Origin: Sipunculus nudus | Taxonomy: Eukaryota > Annelida > Sipuncula > Golfingiida > Sipunculidae | DNA length: 64,000 bases | Direction: 5' to 3' | Assembly (NCBI GenBank): GCA_026874595.1 | Contig: CM049318.1 | Location: forward strand, 3,473,741 to 3,537,740 | Notes under the pieces: model-generated | What the model was told of the DNA's origin: nothing | Database searches by the model: none | What the model saw: only the letters and a program-made list of their open reading frames with translations | In this document: one piece after another, positions 41,255 to 52,800 of the stretch | Numbering within the stretch: position 1 is the first letter of the stretch | How the letters are laid out: each line of letters starts with the position of its first letter | Position numbers and translations under genes: made by a program

Positions 41255-42730
41255 TTAATCCTGTAAGAACAAACCCCATCTCAACAATCTTTGATTTTTA
41301 CACTTCAACTTGTTCATGAACGTGAGGGGATTGTGATCAATGAAGACAATGATAGGCCTGACTGATGAAGTAACATAAACTTCAAAATCTTGCAACGCCA
41401 AAATCAAAGCCAAACATTCTTTTTCAATAGTGGAGTAGTTTTTTTTGGTTTGCATTAAACTTTCTTGAGAAATAACAAATTGGATGATCTATGCCATCAT
41501 TACCTTCTTGTAACAACACAGCATCAGCAGCAGTATCACTAGCATCCACAACTGACTTAAAAGGTACAGAAAAGTCTGGAGCTGCTAAAACTGGTGAACT
41601 TTGCAAAATTGCTTTCAAATTCTGAAATGCATTTTGACACTGGAGATTCCATACAAACTTTTGTTTCTTCTTTGGCAAATTAGTCAAATGTTCAGCTACA
41701 GCAGCAAAATTTGGACAAAACTTCCTGTAGTACCCAACCATTTCAAGAAAACGCATTATTTGCATTTTGTTCTCTGGTCTAGGAAATGCAGAAATAGCAC
41801 TTATTTTAGCATCAACAGGTTTTACCTGACCCTGCCCTACAATATGACCCAAAAATGTCACTTGTGCATGACAAAACTCAGATTTTACTAAGTTGACGGT
41901 GAGACGTACTTCACTGAGTCTTTCGAAGAGGTCGCGAAGAATTTGCAGATGTTTCTCCCAGGTGTCGCTGTACACGATGAGGTCATCAATATATGCTTCG
42001 CGGCCCTGAATGTTCTTGACAACCATATGGATGAGGCGCTGGAACGTGGCTGGCGAGTTCTTCATGCCAAAAGGCATAACTTTATACTGGTACAGTCCTT
42101 GCGGCGTCACAAATGCGGACACTTCTTTCGCTCGATCTGTCAGCGATACTTGCCAGAATCCTTTTAGCAAGTCAAACTTGGAGACATATCTGGAGCTACC
42201 GACGCTATCAATACAATCATTCGTCCTCGGAATCGGGAATGTGTCAGTCTTGGTGACAGAGTTCAGTTTTCGATAATCTGTGCACATACAGTATCTTCCT
42301 AAGGTTTTGGCACAAGAATACATGGTGAACTCCAGTTACTGTTACTCGGTTCAATAAAATCATTGTCCAGCAAATATTGAATCTCATCCTGTAGATACCT
42401 TTGCTTTTCTGGATTCAATCTATATGGATGTTGTTTGACTGCGCTTGCCTCGCCAACATCGACGTCATGGCACAACATGTTAGTTCGGGTTGGAATGTCA
42501 CTAAACAAATGTTCATAATGCCGCAGCAGGTTCTTGAGGTCTTGTTGTTCTTGTACGGTTAGGTGTGACAGTTTGGCATCCAGGTTGTTAAGCACGTCTG
42601 AGTTTTTTAATGATACTGTACCACACTGATTGTCTACATCACACTTACAATCAGTATCTACTTTAACTTGGTCAGGGTCAGTTTTTACACAATTAACAGC
42701 AGTAACATTTTGTACAACATCTAATGTGCT
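41255..42730 (-). pseudogene. pol: Reverse transcriptase and RNase H of the gypsy element
   Basis: RT starts at about PYRLNPEKQRYLQDEI and includes FIEPSNSNWSSPCILVPK, KFDLLKGFWQVSL (motif A Asp), PFGMKNSPATFQRL and the catalytic YIDD in REAYIDDLIVYSD, followed by LGHIVGQGQV and VGYYRKFCPNF. RNase H begins near VVDASDTAADAVLLQE and ends with DHNPLTFMNK. Frameshifts near 42310 and 41440 split the frame into three. No envelope-like frame lies between RNase H and the 3' LTR. Confidence 0.9.
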
Positions 42731-42739
42731 ATTTCTGTC

Positions 42740-43803
42740 ATAATATGGTTTCAACATGTTAACATGGCACAGTTGTTTCTTCTTACGTCTATCTGGTGTC
42801 AACAGTATGTAATTTAAATCACTGACTTTCTTGTCAACAATGTAAGGACCAAAATACCTAGCTTGCAGAGGTTCCCAGGGATGGGAAGTAAGGCAAGGAC
42901 CTTTTCACCAGGCTCAAACGTACGACTTAAGAGTGTGCTTGTCATACTTTGTTTTCATTTTACTTTGTGCAGATTTTAGAATTGACTTAACAATCTCACA
43001 AGCATGGTGTTGTATAGTGCGAAAGTCTGAGACATACTGCAGTAAACTAAGAGAATCAAGATTTTCACACAAGAGTTTTTCTTTAAGCTGTTTCAATCGT
43101 TCTCGAACGGAGTGTCCAAAACCTAGTTCAAAGGGACTGAAACACAAGGACTCTTGAAAGGATTCTCTGACAGAAACAGCAATAGGTGGATTCCTTCATC
43201 CCAGTCTTTCTGTGTGTCATAGCAATAAGTCCTGATCATGTTTTTTAATGTCTGGTGAAAATGCTCGAGGGCGCCCTGACTTTCAGGATGGTATGGCGAA
43301 GAGCTGTACTGTTTTATACGTAGCTCAAGCGTAACTTGTTGGAATAAACCAGACATAAAATTAGACCCTTGGTCAGACTGGACGGATTTTGGTAATCCAA
43401 AAGTTGTATAAAACTTGGACAGAGCTTTGACAACACTTTTGGCATTAATTTTGCGCAATGGTATTGCCTCAGGGAACCTGGTAGGTGCGCACATAATTGT
43501 CAGCAAGTATTCATGTCCAGATTTTGTTTTGGGCAGTGGTCCAACACAATTAACAATAATCCTTCCGAATGGTTCCTCGAAAGCAGGAATAGGCTTAAGT
43601 GGGGCCTTAGGAGGATTCTGATTGGGCTTGCCTACTATCTGGCTTGTATGACATGATTTACAATATTGTACAACATCTTTCCTGAGGTTAGGCCAATAGA
43701 AGTGTGTACTAACTTTCTGATAAGTTGTATTTATACCTAAATGGCCAGACAAAGGAGCCTCATGTGCCATGCTTAGAACTTCATTGCGAAAGCTTTTGGG
43801 CAT
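42740..43803 (-). pseudogene. Integrase of the gypsy element, first catalytic Asp lost
   Basis: H2C2 zinc-binding part: HEAPLSGHLG with YCKSCHTSQ. Core: RIIVNCVGPLPKTKSG, where family members have Asp in place of the Asn; then QSDQGSNFMS (second Asp kept) and ESQGALEHFHQTLK (Glu kept). The C-terminal part (FGHSVRERLKQLKEK, QSKMKTKYDKHTL, CHVNMLKPYYDR) lies across a frameshift near 43130. Integrase inserts the cDNA into the host chromosome; this copy would be inactive. Confidence 0.85.
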
Positions 43804-43809
43804 TACTAT

Positions 43810-44544
43810 TTAATGTCTGATGGCCCACGCATCATCAGCGCATACATCAGGTGGTCGCCATTTACGCATAAGCACTCCATTTTTGACATAGAAACAAACT
43901 GGGTTCTGTGACAGCTCATCTTTAGAAACTGCCCCTGGAAACAAACATAAAATATCAGGGTCCTTATGCTGTTCCGCGATAAGTTCTGACCTTGAGAATG
44001 CTGCATCCTGTATGGGCAAGTCGCTAGACGAGTCACTAGTGACTCCCAGAGTGTTATTATCTGGACCATTATCCTCATGTGATTTTTTCTTGGCCATATA
44101 TCTAGTTTCAGCACATGAAGGATACAAACCTTGAATTTCCTGACTTTCCGGATCAGTGTCCTGATCAAGTGACGGCTTTTCTGTCATTATCGGTACAGGC
44201 TGCACTTTATCACCTGCAACATTATTGCCTAGTAGCAACTGAATTCCCTTAAAGGGTAAAGTAGTTCTTATGCCCACAGTAATATTCCAAGAAATCAAAT
44301 CGGACTTTAAATGGATACTGTTAAGCGGAACTGAAGTGTTGCTGTCCGAAAACACACCATTAACAAGTGCATGTGCTCCAGTAAAAGACCTATTAGAAAA
44401 TGGCAAAGTGTTTGCTAACATGAGAGTCTGGCCTGAACCAGTGTCCCTCAAAATTCTAATAGGGGTAGAATCTGAAAAAATCACTTGAAAGTGATACAAA
44501 AGCATCATGTATGAATGGCTCAAATAACTCCATTTCAGAGTCAA
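43810..44544 (-). pseudogene. Aspartic protease region of the gypsy element
   Basis: An open stretch of 244 codons contains RILRDTGSGQTLM, with the catalytic DTGS of retropepsins, and a later LLGNNVAGD. Its last part (FYVKNGVLMRKWRPP) is the start of the integrase region, separated from the rest of integrase by one stop (CAT TAA). An acidic spacer (44456-44767) lies between gag and protease. Confidence 0.8.
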
Positions 44545-44821
44545 GAGAGGAATCTACTACCTCAACCTCAGCAAACAAAGAACTGACACTGACAGTATCA
44601 GTCATAAACTCTGTTTCAGAGTCATCTAAGGAATCTCCATCCTTTTTACCATCAAACTCCTCCGGCATTTGGGCCTCCGTAGCATCAAACTCTTGATTTG
44701 AGTCAATATAGGAGTTGTATCCCTTATTTACATGAAAAGAGCCTGGCTCTTGTACTATGCTATGCATAGATTTTGAAACAAACCCAGAAGGTTTGCTATT
44801 TGGTTTATTCGCCAGTTTTCA

Positions 44822-45905
44822 GCGGTCAGATATTAGATGACCTTCCTTTTTGCAGTAATGACAGATTTTTTTTTAAATGACTGGTCTTTGTTGGACTTAG
44901 ATACAGTGGACGTGGACTTTGCTGAAGTCTACTAGTACTGGGTGACTGCGCTTTAACCTTCTTTTGACCATACTGATTTACATTCTTGTTTGTGAATGAC
45001 TTGTTTGATTTGCTAGTAAAGGACATTTTGTGTGTTAATGGATGATCATTAGCTAATTGAGCAGCAATGTCAAGTGTTTCAGGACTTTTCTCATCGAGAA
45101 AAGTTTTAACATCTGCATTAATGCAGCGCTTATATTCTTCAAGCAAAATCAACTGGCGCAAATTGTCATAATCTTTCATTACATTTTTAGAACTTCACCA
45201 GCAATGAACAACCGCTCTTTTGTCCTAACAAATTCGACGTAGGTCTGTTCTTTGCGCTTTTCCCGATTTCTGAATTTCTGGCGGTAAGCCTCCGGAACTA
45301 ACTCATAACCTTTTAGGATTAACCGTTTTACCAGGTCATAGTCAGCAGCAGCTTCTACTGAAAGCTCTGTATAAATTTCTCTAGCCTTGCCAGTCAATAC
45401 ACTTTTTAACAGCATAGTGCAATTTTCCTTAGGCCATTTTAAATTTTCAGCTACCTTCTCAAAATGTAAGAAATATTTATCAACCTCTTTTTCATGAAAA
45501 GGTGGGACAAGTCTAATGTGTTTAGTAACATCAAATTTGTGAGTTGGGGCAGCACGTGGATTATGTTCTAGTTTAAGTCTTTCTAACTCCAGTCATTTTA
45601 ACTCAATTTCTTTTTCTTTTTCTAGTCTTTCTCTTTCTTACCTTTCTTCCCTCTCTTTTAATGCTAGCTCATGTTGCATTTCCAACTTTTTAAATTCTAA
45701 TTGCATAGCAAGGTTGTCATATTTTGATGTTTCATCTTCAGTCTCTTCATTTAAACCTTTGCTAATAAGATCTTGCATGAATATAGCAATGATATCAGGC
45801 TTTCTCAAAGCTTTTTTCACACTTAGCCCACAAAAACTGTTCTTTTGACAACTGTTCAAGTTGATCAGGGTCGGGATCGTCAACAAATGGTTTGAAATCT
45901 GCCAT
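44822..45905 (-). pseudogene. gag: gag remnant of the gypsy element
   Basis: The start is probably ATG at 45905 (MADFKPFVDDPDPDQLEQLS). A frameshift near 45830 leads to KKALRKPDIIAIFMQ and a coiled-coil-like charged region (LEFKKLEMQHELALKEREER). After a stop near 45610 the capsid-like part reads RLVPPFHEKEVDKYFLHFEK, LVPEAYRQKFRN and QTYVEFVR. The zinc knuckle near 44830-44872 reads CHYCKKEGHLISDR, so its last cysteine is replaced by arginine. Gag would form the particle and bind the RNA. Confidence 0.8.
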
Positions 45906-46051
45906 ATTAAGATGTCAAAACAATAACAAAAAAAAAACACTGAGATAAATCCTGTAAACAATGTACTGTAAACAATATGTAATCTTGTAAACAATGTATG
46001 ATAAAACAATGTGTCCAGGTCAAGGCCAAATAAATTTGAAAACTATTAAGC

Positions 46052-46069
46052 ATCCCGGACGAGCCCCCA
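46052..46069 (-). other. Gypsy primer binding site, tRNA-Pro type
   Basis: Read on the - strand it is TGGGGGCTCGTCCGGGAT, six bases inside the 5' LTR. This is the classical 18-nt tRNA-Pro primer binding site known from murine gammaretroviruses. Confidence 0.85.
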
Positions 46070-46075
46070 ATTTTT

Positions 46076-46866
46076 AGTTACGGAACCTAATATAAACAGA
46101 TCACGTATGCGTCATGAACACACATTTTGTAACGGAGATAAAAAAATCAGATTCTGTAACACTAGGCAGCGTGAAATGTCTTGGGGAATGAATAAAGAAG
46201 TCAGGGGTTTTTTGTTAACAAATAACTATAATTTATTCTTAAAACAACCCTTAAATTACAATACACTAAATCAATACAATTATGCAGTAAAACAGCGCTA
46301 TAACAAGAAATCAATACAATCACACAGAAAAATAATGTGCACAGTACCTAGATACCAACACCGCCACAACGATAAGTTCTCAAATTGTATACTCTAGGAG
46401 AATGACAGTCCAGTGTAAAGCTCTTGTAATAATCCAGAAAGTCCAAACTGAAGTCCAAATGCATAAAATCCAGGAGAAAGTCTTAGAAAATCTATAATTT
46501 TCGCATTCGTCGGATAAGGTCCTAGAAACTGACACACGCCTCTGCATCCGCTGGAATCTGCTCTGCTCTCCCCCTGGTTCTAAAACACAGCCCCTTAATA
46601 TACCTTCACACCTCAAGCCGAGAATTTTCCACTTCTCGAACAGTCTTAAGGATCTTACATAACACAGTAAACACGCGTTTCAGGAATTCTCTAGAAAACA
46701 TCGCTGTGCCTACCTCCACATACCAGGGCTATCACGTGACCTCGACCAGGCGTGAAAACTCCCAGCCAGCATGACAACGAGAGTTCAACCAGTACGGATT
46801 AAACACAAAGTGCAACAACAACACGAGTTACGCCCGTGTCACACAATCAAAGGAGCACCTATAACA
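46076..46866 (-). repeat. Gypsy element 5' LTR
   Basis: 791 bp. In element direction it starts TGTTATAGG and ends TTCCGTAACT, where the final A of the usual CA end has mutated to T. Colinear with 40266-41052. Confidence 0.9.
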
Positions 46867-46870
46867 ATAT

Positions 46871-47949
46871 CACCGATATCATTCATGACGTTTGCTCAAA
46901 AGTGGCTTTTATCAAATAGGTAATGCTATGGAAATTTTTGGCCAAATGATGAAATTAGATTAAATATTTTCAGACGCGTATACTACTTTCTTAAAACGTG
47001 CAATCATTATCTTTGAGAAAGTGTGTCAGGATTTAAAATTCAACAATGGTTTAACATTTCATGCCAACTCAGTGTTGCAATTGACATATATCGTTGCTTT
47101 CACTCACATTGAAATGTATAATTGAAAGATGTTGACGAAAATGTGACGAAACTCTTAATTAATTTATGAAATTATCTCGAAATTTGATTTACCGGATTCC
47201 AATGCCCAAGGGAGCTCAATAGCTTGACCAGGGGGGCTCAGCAAAGAGAACAGTCCCACCTAAAAGCGCATCCACAAACTTGCGGCCATGAGCCATGCTA
47301 TGTTAATGCTAACTGACCATTACACCAGGCCTGGGATTATTAATGATAGTATTGAATCCGGGATCTAGTTGCCTAGAGGGCCACCCCTTTGGATCCGTTA
47401 TTACAGTTATCGCCATTTACACTGAATTAACAGCTTACTAAATCGATTGGTTTTACTGTCAGCTGGTCAGTCAAATCGATAGCACTGTCGTTCTACATAA
47501 CTGCATAAACCCGGAAGAGTTTGAGTAGGAGAAACATAAAACTGTCGACCTTGTTCGCTGAGAAAATGCAAGGTGGCCTGTCCACTGGGGTGCAGAAAGA
47601 TCTCCCACACACCTAGGACAAAACAATTTTTATAAAAAAGAGGATAATGCCCCCCCCCCCCACCCACCGCAAATCATTTTTTTTCTCTCGCTACACGTTA
47701 TTCAATAGAATATTTAAATACTTAAGTGTTTATTTTGTTAATATGAAAGTAAGTTTATCAAATTAACTTATCCTTTGTATCTAACCTGAACATTCGACAA
47801 CATAGTACAGTCTAATATTGATAACATTATAGGAAAACTGTTTATGTAAATATGAAGAAACTTAACTGACCGACGGAACAAGCTTAAATCCCGATGTTCA
47901 CAATTATTTGATTTTTTATCCTTCAACAAGGTGGACAAAAAGGCACTTT
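46871..47949. other. Intergenic, no gene seen
   Basis: No domain-bearing frame. A C-run lies near 47649-47660. Confidence 0.5.
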
Positions 47950-48280
47950 TTCCAAATTCCTAAAAAGTGAGGGGGCGTCCCAATCCCTAAAAAATGAGGG
48001 GCGTGACCCATCTCTAAAAAGTGAGTGGCGCGTGTCTTATCCCTAAAAAGTGAGGGGGCGTGACCAACACCTAAAAAGTGAGGGGGCGTGACCAACACCT
48101 AAAAAGTGAGGGGGCGTTACCAATCCTTTTATAAAAATTGATCCATTCCTTCAAAGTGAAGGGGCTTTCAAATCCCTAAAAAAGTGATGGGGCGTCCCCA
48201 TCTCTAAAAAGGTGTTGGAGCGTCCCCATGCCTAAAATAGTGAGGGGGCCTCCCCATCTCTAAAAGTGAGGGGCCTGTCA
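47950..48280. repeat. Degenerate minisatellite, about 28-bp unit
   Basis: About 11 to 12 imperfect units, each containing CCCTAAAAAGTGAGGGGGCG with a variable TGACCAACA or TCCCCATC part. Unit length varies by a few bases. The best-kept units are at about 48040-48115. Confidence 0.85.
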
Positions 48281-49602
48281 CATTTACTCAATTCCATTTA
48301 TCACAAAAAACTATTATTTTTTAAAAGTAAAGTCTTGGTTTCATTCTTTGTTCCCTGGATGCCGTCATTGCAACAGATAAGGAAAAAGGTGGTTACTCTT
48401 CTATGAGCAAAAATGAGTTGAAACACAAATCATCGATGGCAGTATGTATGCTTTTAGATACATGCTCTGCTAAGTCCTTATTCTTGGGAAGCCGGAGATA
48501 AGGGACCAGTATGATCATCATTTTTTGCGTTTTCACACCGCCATACTGAAGTATATATAGCAGGAAGTACACTTACTGCTTTTTTCTTGCAGGAAGCATA
48601 TGGAAATCCATACTTACTGCTCTTTACCTAAAGATCAGCATGTATTTCATAAAATCGGCGGAACTGCTTTTGCCTTTTGATAGTTGAAAAAGATCTCTTC
48701 GACGGGGAGAAAAATTCAATAGGGCTGTGCAGAAAAGGCGGTTAACAAATCTAAACATAATTGAATAGATTGTGAAACTAAATGTTTACATTTCCTTTAA
48801 AAATATTCAGCGGTTGCATTATCGCCCAGTTATAACCAAAAAAGGAAACATGATAAGAAACCAATCTAATAATTTATTTGAATAAAAATTCTGGCAATTT
48901 GAACAAAAAGAAAACTTTTCTCTCTATGCCTAAAAGCTGCGGGTTTCAGCACATCTGATTGTAAATCATCTGAATTGTACAGAAAGCCCTTTGTCTGCCT
49001 ACCCTCCCTTCCAACCGTCCGTCGACTGACCCTCCAGCGACTAAAAGAAAACGTCTGTAAAGGCGGAAAGTCCACATGCTGACAGGTCTAGGAAGGTCAT
49101 TTTTACATTTATTGTACGTACCTTGGAAGTAAAGGATCCTTTCAGGTAAACTTAAAAAAAACACATTAAATAATGAAAAAGCTTGATCGATTGTTATGGG
49201 ATTCGGAATGCTAATTGGCAATGATATAATACAGCCCTCAGTCTTTATTCAGAAGGGTGCAAGTAATAGGCTTATCTCAGTATTGCATACTTCAGTCATA
49301 GGTCTATCTAATTACCCACGGGTTATTTTTTAAATCGGTTGCATATTAGCCCCTACGATTTCATATTACCACTTCAAAAGAGTTATTTCTTCATGTTTAT
49401 TTACTTAAAATTCCTAAAATTTCTTTCACTGGATTTCCAAAATTAGTATATGTTTTTATATACATGTAATATGTTTGCATGAAATGTGTCATGCGCTTTT
49501 GGGAAGTGTGGGAATCAATAGAAATTCAATAAACATAATAACTATTTGCGACAATTTGTTTTTTCATAGATGGGCTCCATCGTACCTTCACGTGTTTTAT
49601 TG

Positions 49603-49604
<2 letters not shown>
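48281..49604. other. Intergenic, no gene seen
   Basis: AT-rich sequence without recognised domains or element ends. Confidence 0.5.

Positions 49605-49664
<60 letters not shown>
49605..49664. repeat. (TA)n microsatellite
   Basis: About 30 TA units. Confidence 0.9.
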
Positions 49665-49667
<3 letters not shown>

Positions 49668-49694
49668 GATTTTAAAACTCACGCTTGTCATTTA

Positions 49695-49840
49695 GTGAAT
49701 TCAGGAGGGGGTGATCTGAATGGTGCTTGGGGTAATTTGAAATTAGTTACAGACGACCTCGATTTCAGATTACCGGGGGGAGGGTTGAGGGGTTAACCTG
49801 AAAGTGGAGTAATCTGAAGACTTTACACTAGAAGCACTGA
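49695..49840. mobile_element. MITE-like element, copy 2 (partial)
   Basis: Matches the reverse complement of the left part of 33230-33725: GGTGCTTGGGGTAATTTGAA, GGGTTAACCTGAA and TTTACACTAGAAGC occur in the same order. Only one half of the element is present. Confidence 0.5.
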
Positions 49841-52800
49841 ACCGCCAAACTTCACCCCCAAAAAGCGAACGATTGAATCTAGAGGTCATGCCCTTCCCAC
49901 TTGTATTTATCATAAAATAGGAATAAATCCTACAAGCCTTATTCATTTCTTTTACAGTCATTATATTATGACTAGTGTCATAGTCGCTATATATATCCCA
50001 GTACTTAACGCATTTTTTGTAAAATAATGAAAGCGTGATTGCATTTGCCGATTCCTATACAATCTACATATTAGTTTGCTTATTAACGATCAATATTTTA
50101 AGAGGTGTTATAACTAATCTATCTGTGCAGATGCATCATCCCCTCTTGTTTCTCTTATAATAGTTAATGGGGCATCTTATTCCAGAAGGTTTCCTATTCG
50201 TGATTATTTCCCATTCGCGAATATCGCGAAATAAAACCCTCGCGAACAAAAGGCAACCACGGTGTACCGTAAAAATGTTATTGTCTGTGTGACTCATTTT
50301 TACTAAATTACAATTTAAGTATAAGGTTTTAAAAAATTAGGTTTGAAGTTTGAAAATAAGGTTTGAAATATTATGTTAATTCTAATCCAGGTTTAAATAT
50401 ATAATATTTTAAGTACACTCAGAAATTGATCCAGTCTATCATTCTAATTATTAATATATATATCATTTACAATAAATAAATATTTATTCCCGAATATCAG
50501 GGATAGATGTTTACATTGACTACCCCCCCCCTTGTTAAAAACTGTGTGTGTGTGTGTGGGGGGGGGGGGGGATATTGTATTGACGCTACTGCTATCAAGA
50601 ACAAATCCTGGGAGGTTGTCCTTTATTTTACGTTGGAGGATATGACCGTTTATAAACACTTACTAGATGAGCAGGTGGCACTACAAAATTACTCCGCAGT
50701 CATTAACACAGTGAGTGTTGACATAAATAATTAGTGTTAGCGTGTAAAAGATAATAAACACAGAGATGTAATGAGCAACATGAACTTCATTTTCACGAAG
50801 TTAAGTTTTAAAACCTGCCCGTGACGTGTGAGGAAAGAACAATGGGCCATATCACGTAGCTATAATTAACACGTACAATGTATGTCTTTAGCTGTGTAGG
50901 GAAGAAAACAACACTAGTTTCAGCTAATATAAATAAACATTTATTTGCCTGGCTATATTATAGATATCTTTTACTGACGTGTACAAGCTTTTTCTTACTC
51001 TAGAGTTGGGTGCCTATGCAGGATAAGACTTTCATTTAAGAGTTTGACTTTTTACTGCTTGGTAAAGCATAATTTCGCTTATATTATTACAATGCTGGCC
51101 ACGAAGAATGATACAACATACCTGTTATATAGCGTCTGACTGAATTACATTAAATAAGTATTATGTACCGATGGCAAGATTTATTGTTTCTATTAATACT
51201 GTAATTTGAAAATTTAGGCGTGGCCCATGAGAGCGGTATTCTTTTGAATATAAATGACCCCTTTGGAAAAAAAAAAGAAAAATGATAAAGCATTCATGAA
51301 TTTTGCATGTTTTACTGAATGATTCCCTGAGGCGCAAATATTGATATTTTATCTATATTCAGTTGATGAACTTCATTTTCAGAGAATTCTGTGATAATCT
51401 CATTATCTCTTCCGGTATTAAGCCATTTTATTTAATACGTTGTCTAAAGTTATGTCGACTCAAACCGATTGGCCTATCTAAATAATTGACTAAAGATTAT
51501 GCATGTAGACCTGTATATTCTTTTCACTTTTCACCTTTCCCTGCAAGATTTTGTTCTCAGATGGTTTGTTTCATTTTGTTATGTCTTGGTAAGGGATATT
51601 GGGTTAGGAGAATTCAAGCTTTTAATTTTAAAATTTTTCTTTAAAGTTTAAAAGTAAAAAAACAGTTTAAATTCTTTATTTTATGTTAAATTCTCTATGT
51701 TAATGTTCCAAAATGTTCAAGTCTGTTAGGCTGTGGGGTGCCCATCTAAATTTGACAATATTTTCATAAACTGGCAGATTCCAAAGTGCATGCGACAATG
51801 AAGGTCTTGGGCGTAGGAAATTAGAACCGTACTCCTGAATTCTCAATCCTGTTCATAAAGGTCACGGTCACTGGTCACATGCTGGATCAACTACAGTCGA
51901 GAGCTCCTGATTGGTTGTCTAGTGTCATTAATATTCTAAATAAATCGTCAAATTTAAGCTGCCAACCAATATGACAGACGATATGTTACTTGGCCACAAG
52001 TGCCAGGACAACCAGAAGGTTGTCAAATATGATTTTTTAATGAAGTTTACAAAAATATATTTACTATAGTCACTAATTAGCTGTAAACACGATGGTCTAC
52101 AGCATTCTTGGAACATGAGATTAGCGAGGCCATTTAAACTACAGCGCTGATGTAGGTGTAAATTGTCTAATTTATCTCATTACCTCTGATTTTACAGTAC
52201 CTGGCCGAATAACGTCAAATTTAATCACATATACTTTGTTGGGTAATAATACTCAATGATCATTGACTGAGCGAAGGGAATAGTACAAGCAATTTACGAG
52301 GAATAAATTGATAATAGCGCATTAACTTTCACCCAGTTAGAGATAAATAAGTTTATTTTGAGTAATACACGTAATAATGTATATAAAATATAGTTACATG
52401 TACTTTGTTTTCTTAATTCTATTTATTTTTTTTAAGAATATGCTTGGTCTTTCACTTTTACATGGCTTTCAAAACCTTCTTATTTACACAATCATTCTAA
52501 AGTCGGTTTATTTAAGTCTTCTAATTTTCACATATTTAGCAAATAAATATATTTATTAACACTGATAATTCTCTGGTCTATCATTTAGATATTTTCTCGT
52601 GATATTTTTCTGTAGCAGCAGTTTGATTATTCAGCAAATCACTCTCTGTCATTATTCTGATCATCTGCATTATGTATATGTATCGCCAATGTCAAATACC
52701 AATCTCATTCGTGCGTTCATCATTTTTAGCGCTATGTATTGCTTAAATTATTTAGAACAACTACACAATCGTCGTTTTATGGAATATCATTCTCACAGAG

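Larger units (their letters stand above)
40266..46866 (-). mobile_element. Ty3/gypsy LTR retrotransposon, full length but inactive; integrase precedes RT
   Basis: A 6.6 kb element runs on the - strand between two LTRs (46076-46866 as 5' LTR, 40266-41052 as 3' LTR), with a 4-bp target duplication ATAT (40262-40265 and 46867-46870). The domain order from its 5' end is gag, zinc knuckle, protease, integrase, reverse transcriptase, RNase H. Integrase ahead of RT is unusual for Ty3/gypsy and is the mark of Gmr1-like elements. Multiple stops and frameshifts show it is dead. The LTRs look roughly 95 percent identical by eye, so insertion is fairly old. Confidence 0.92.

Noticed and set aside
47467-47667. 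Minus-strand frame with LGVWEIFLHPSGQATLHFLS
   Set aside because: No recognised family, no splice context and starts in a G-run.
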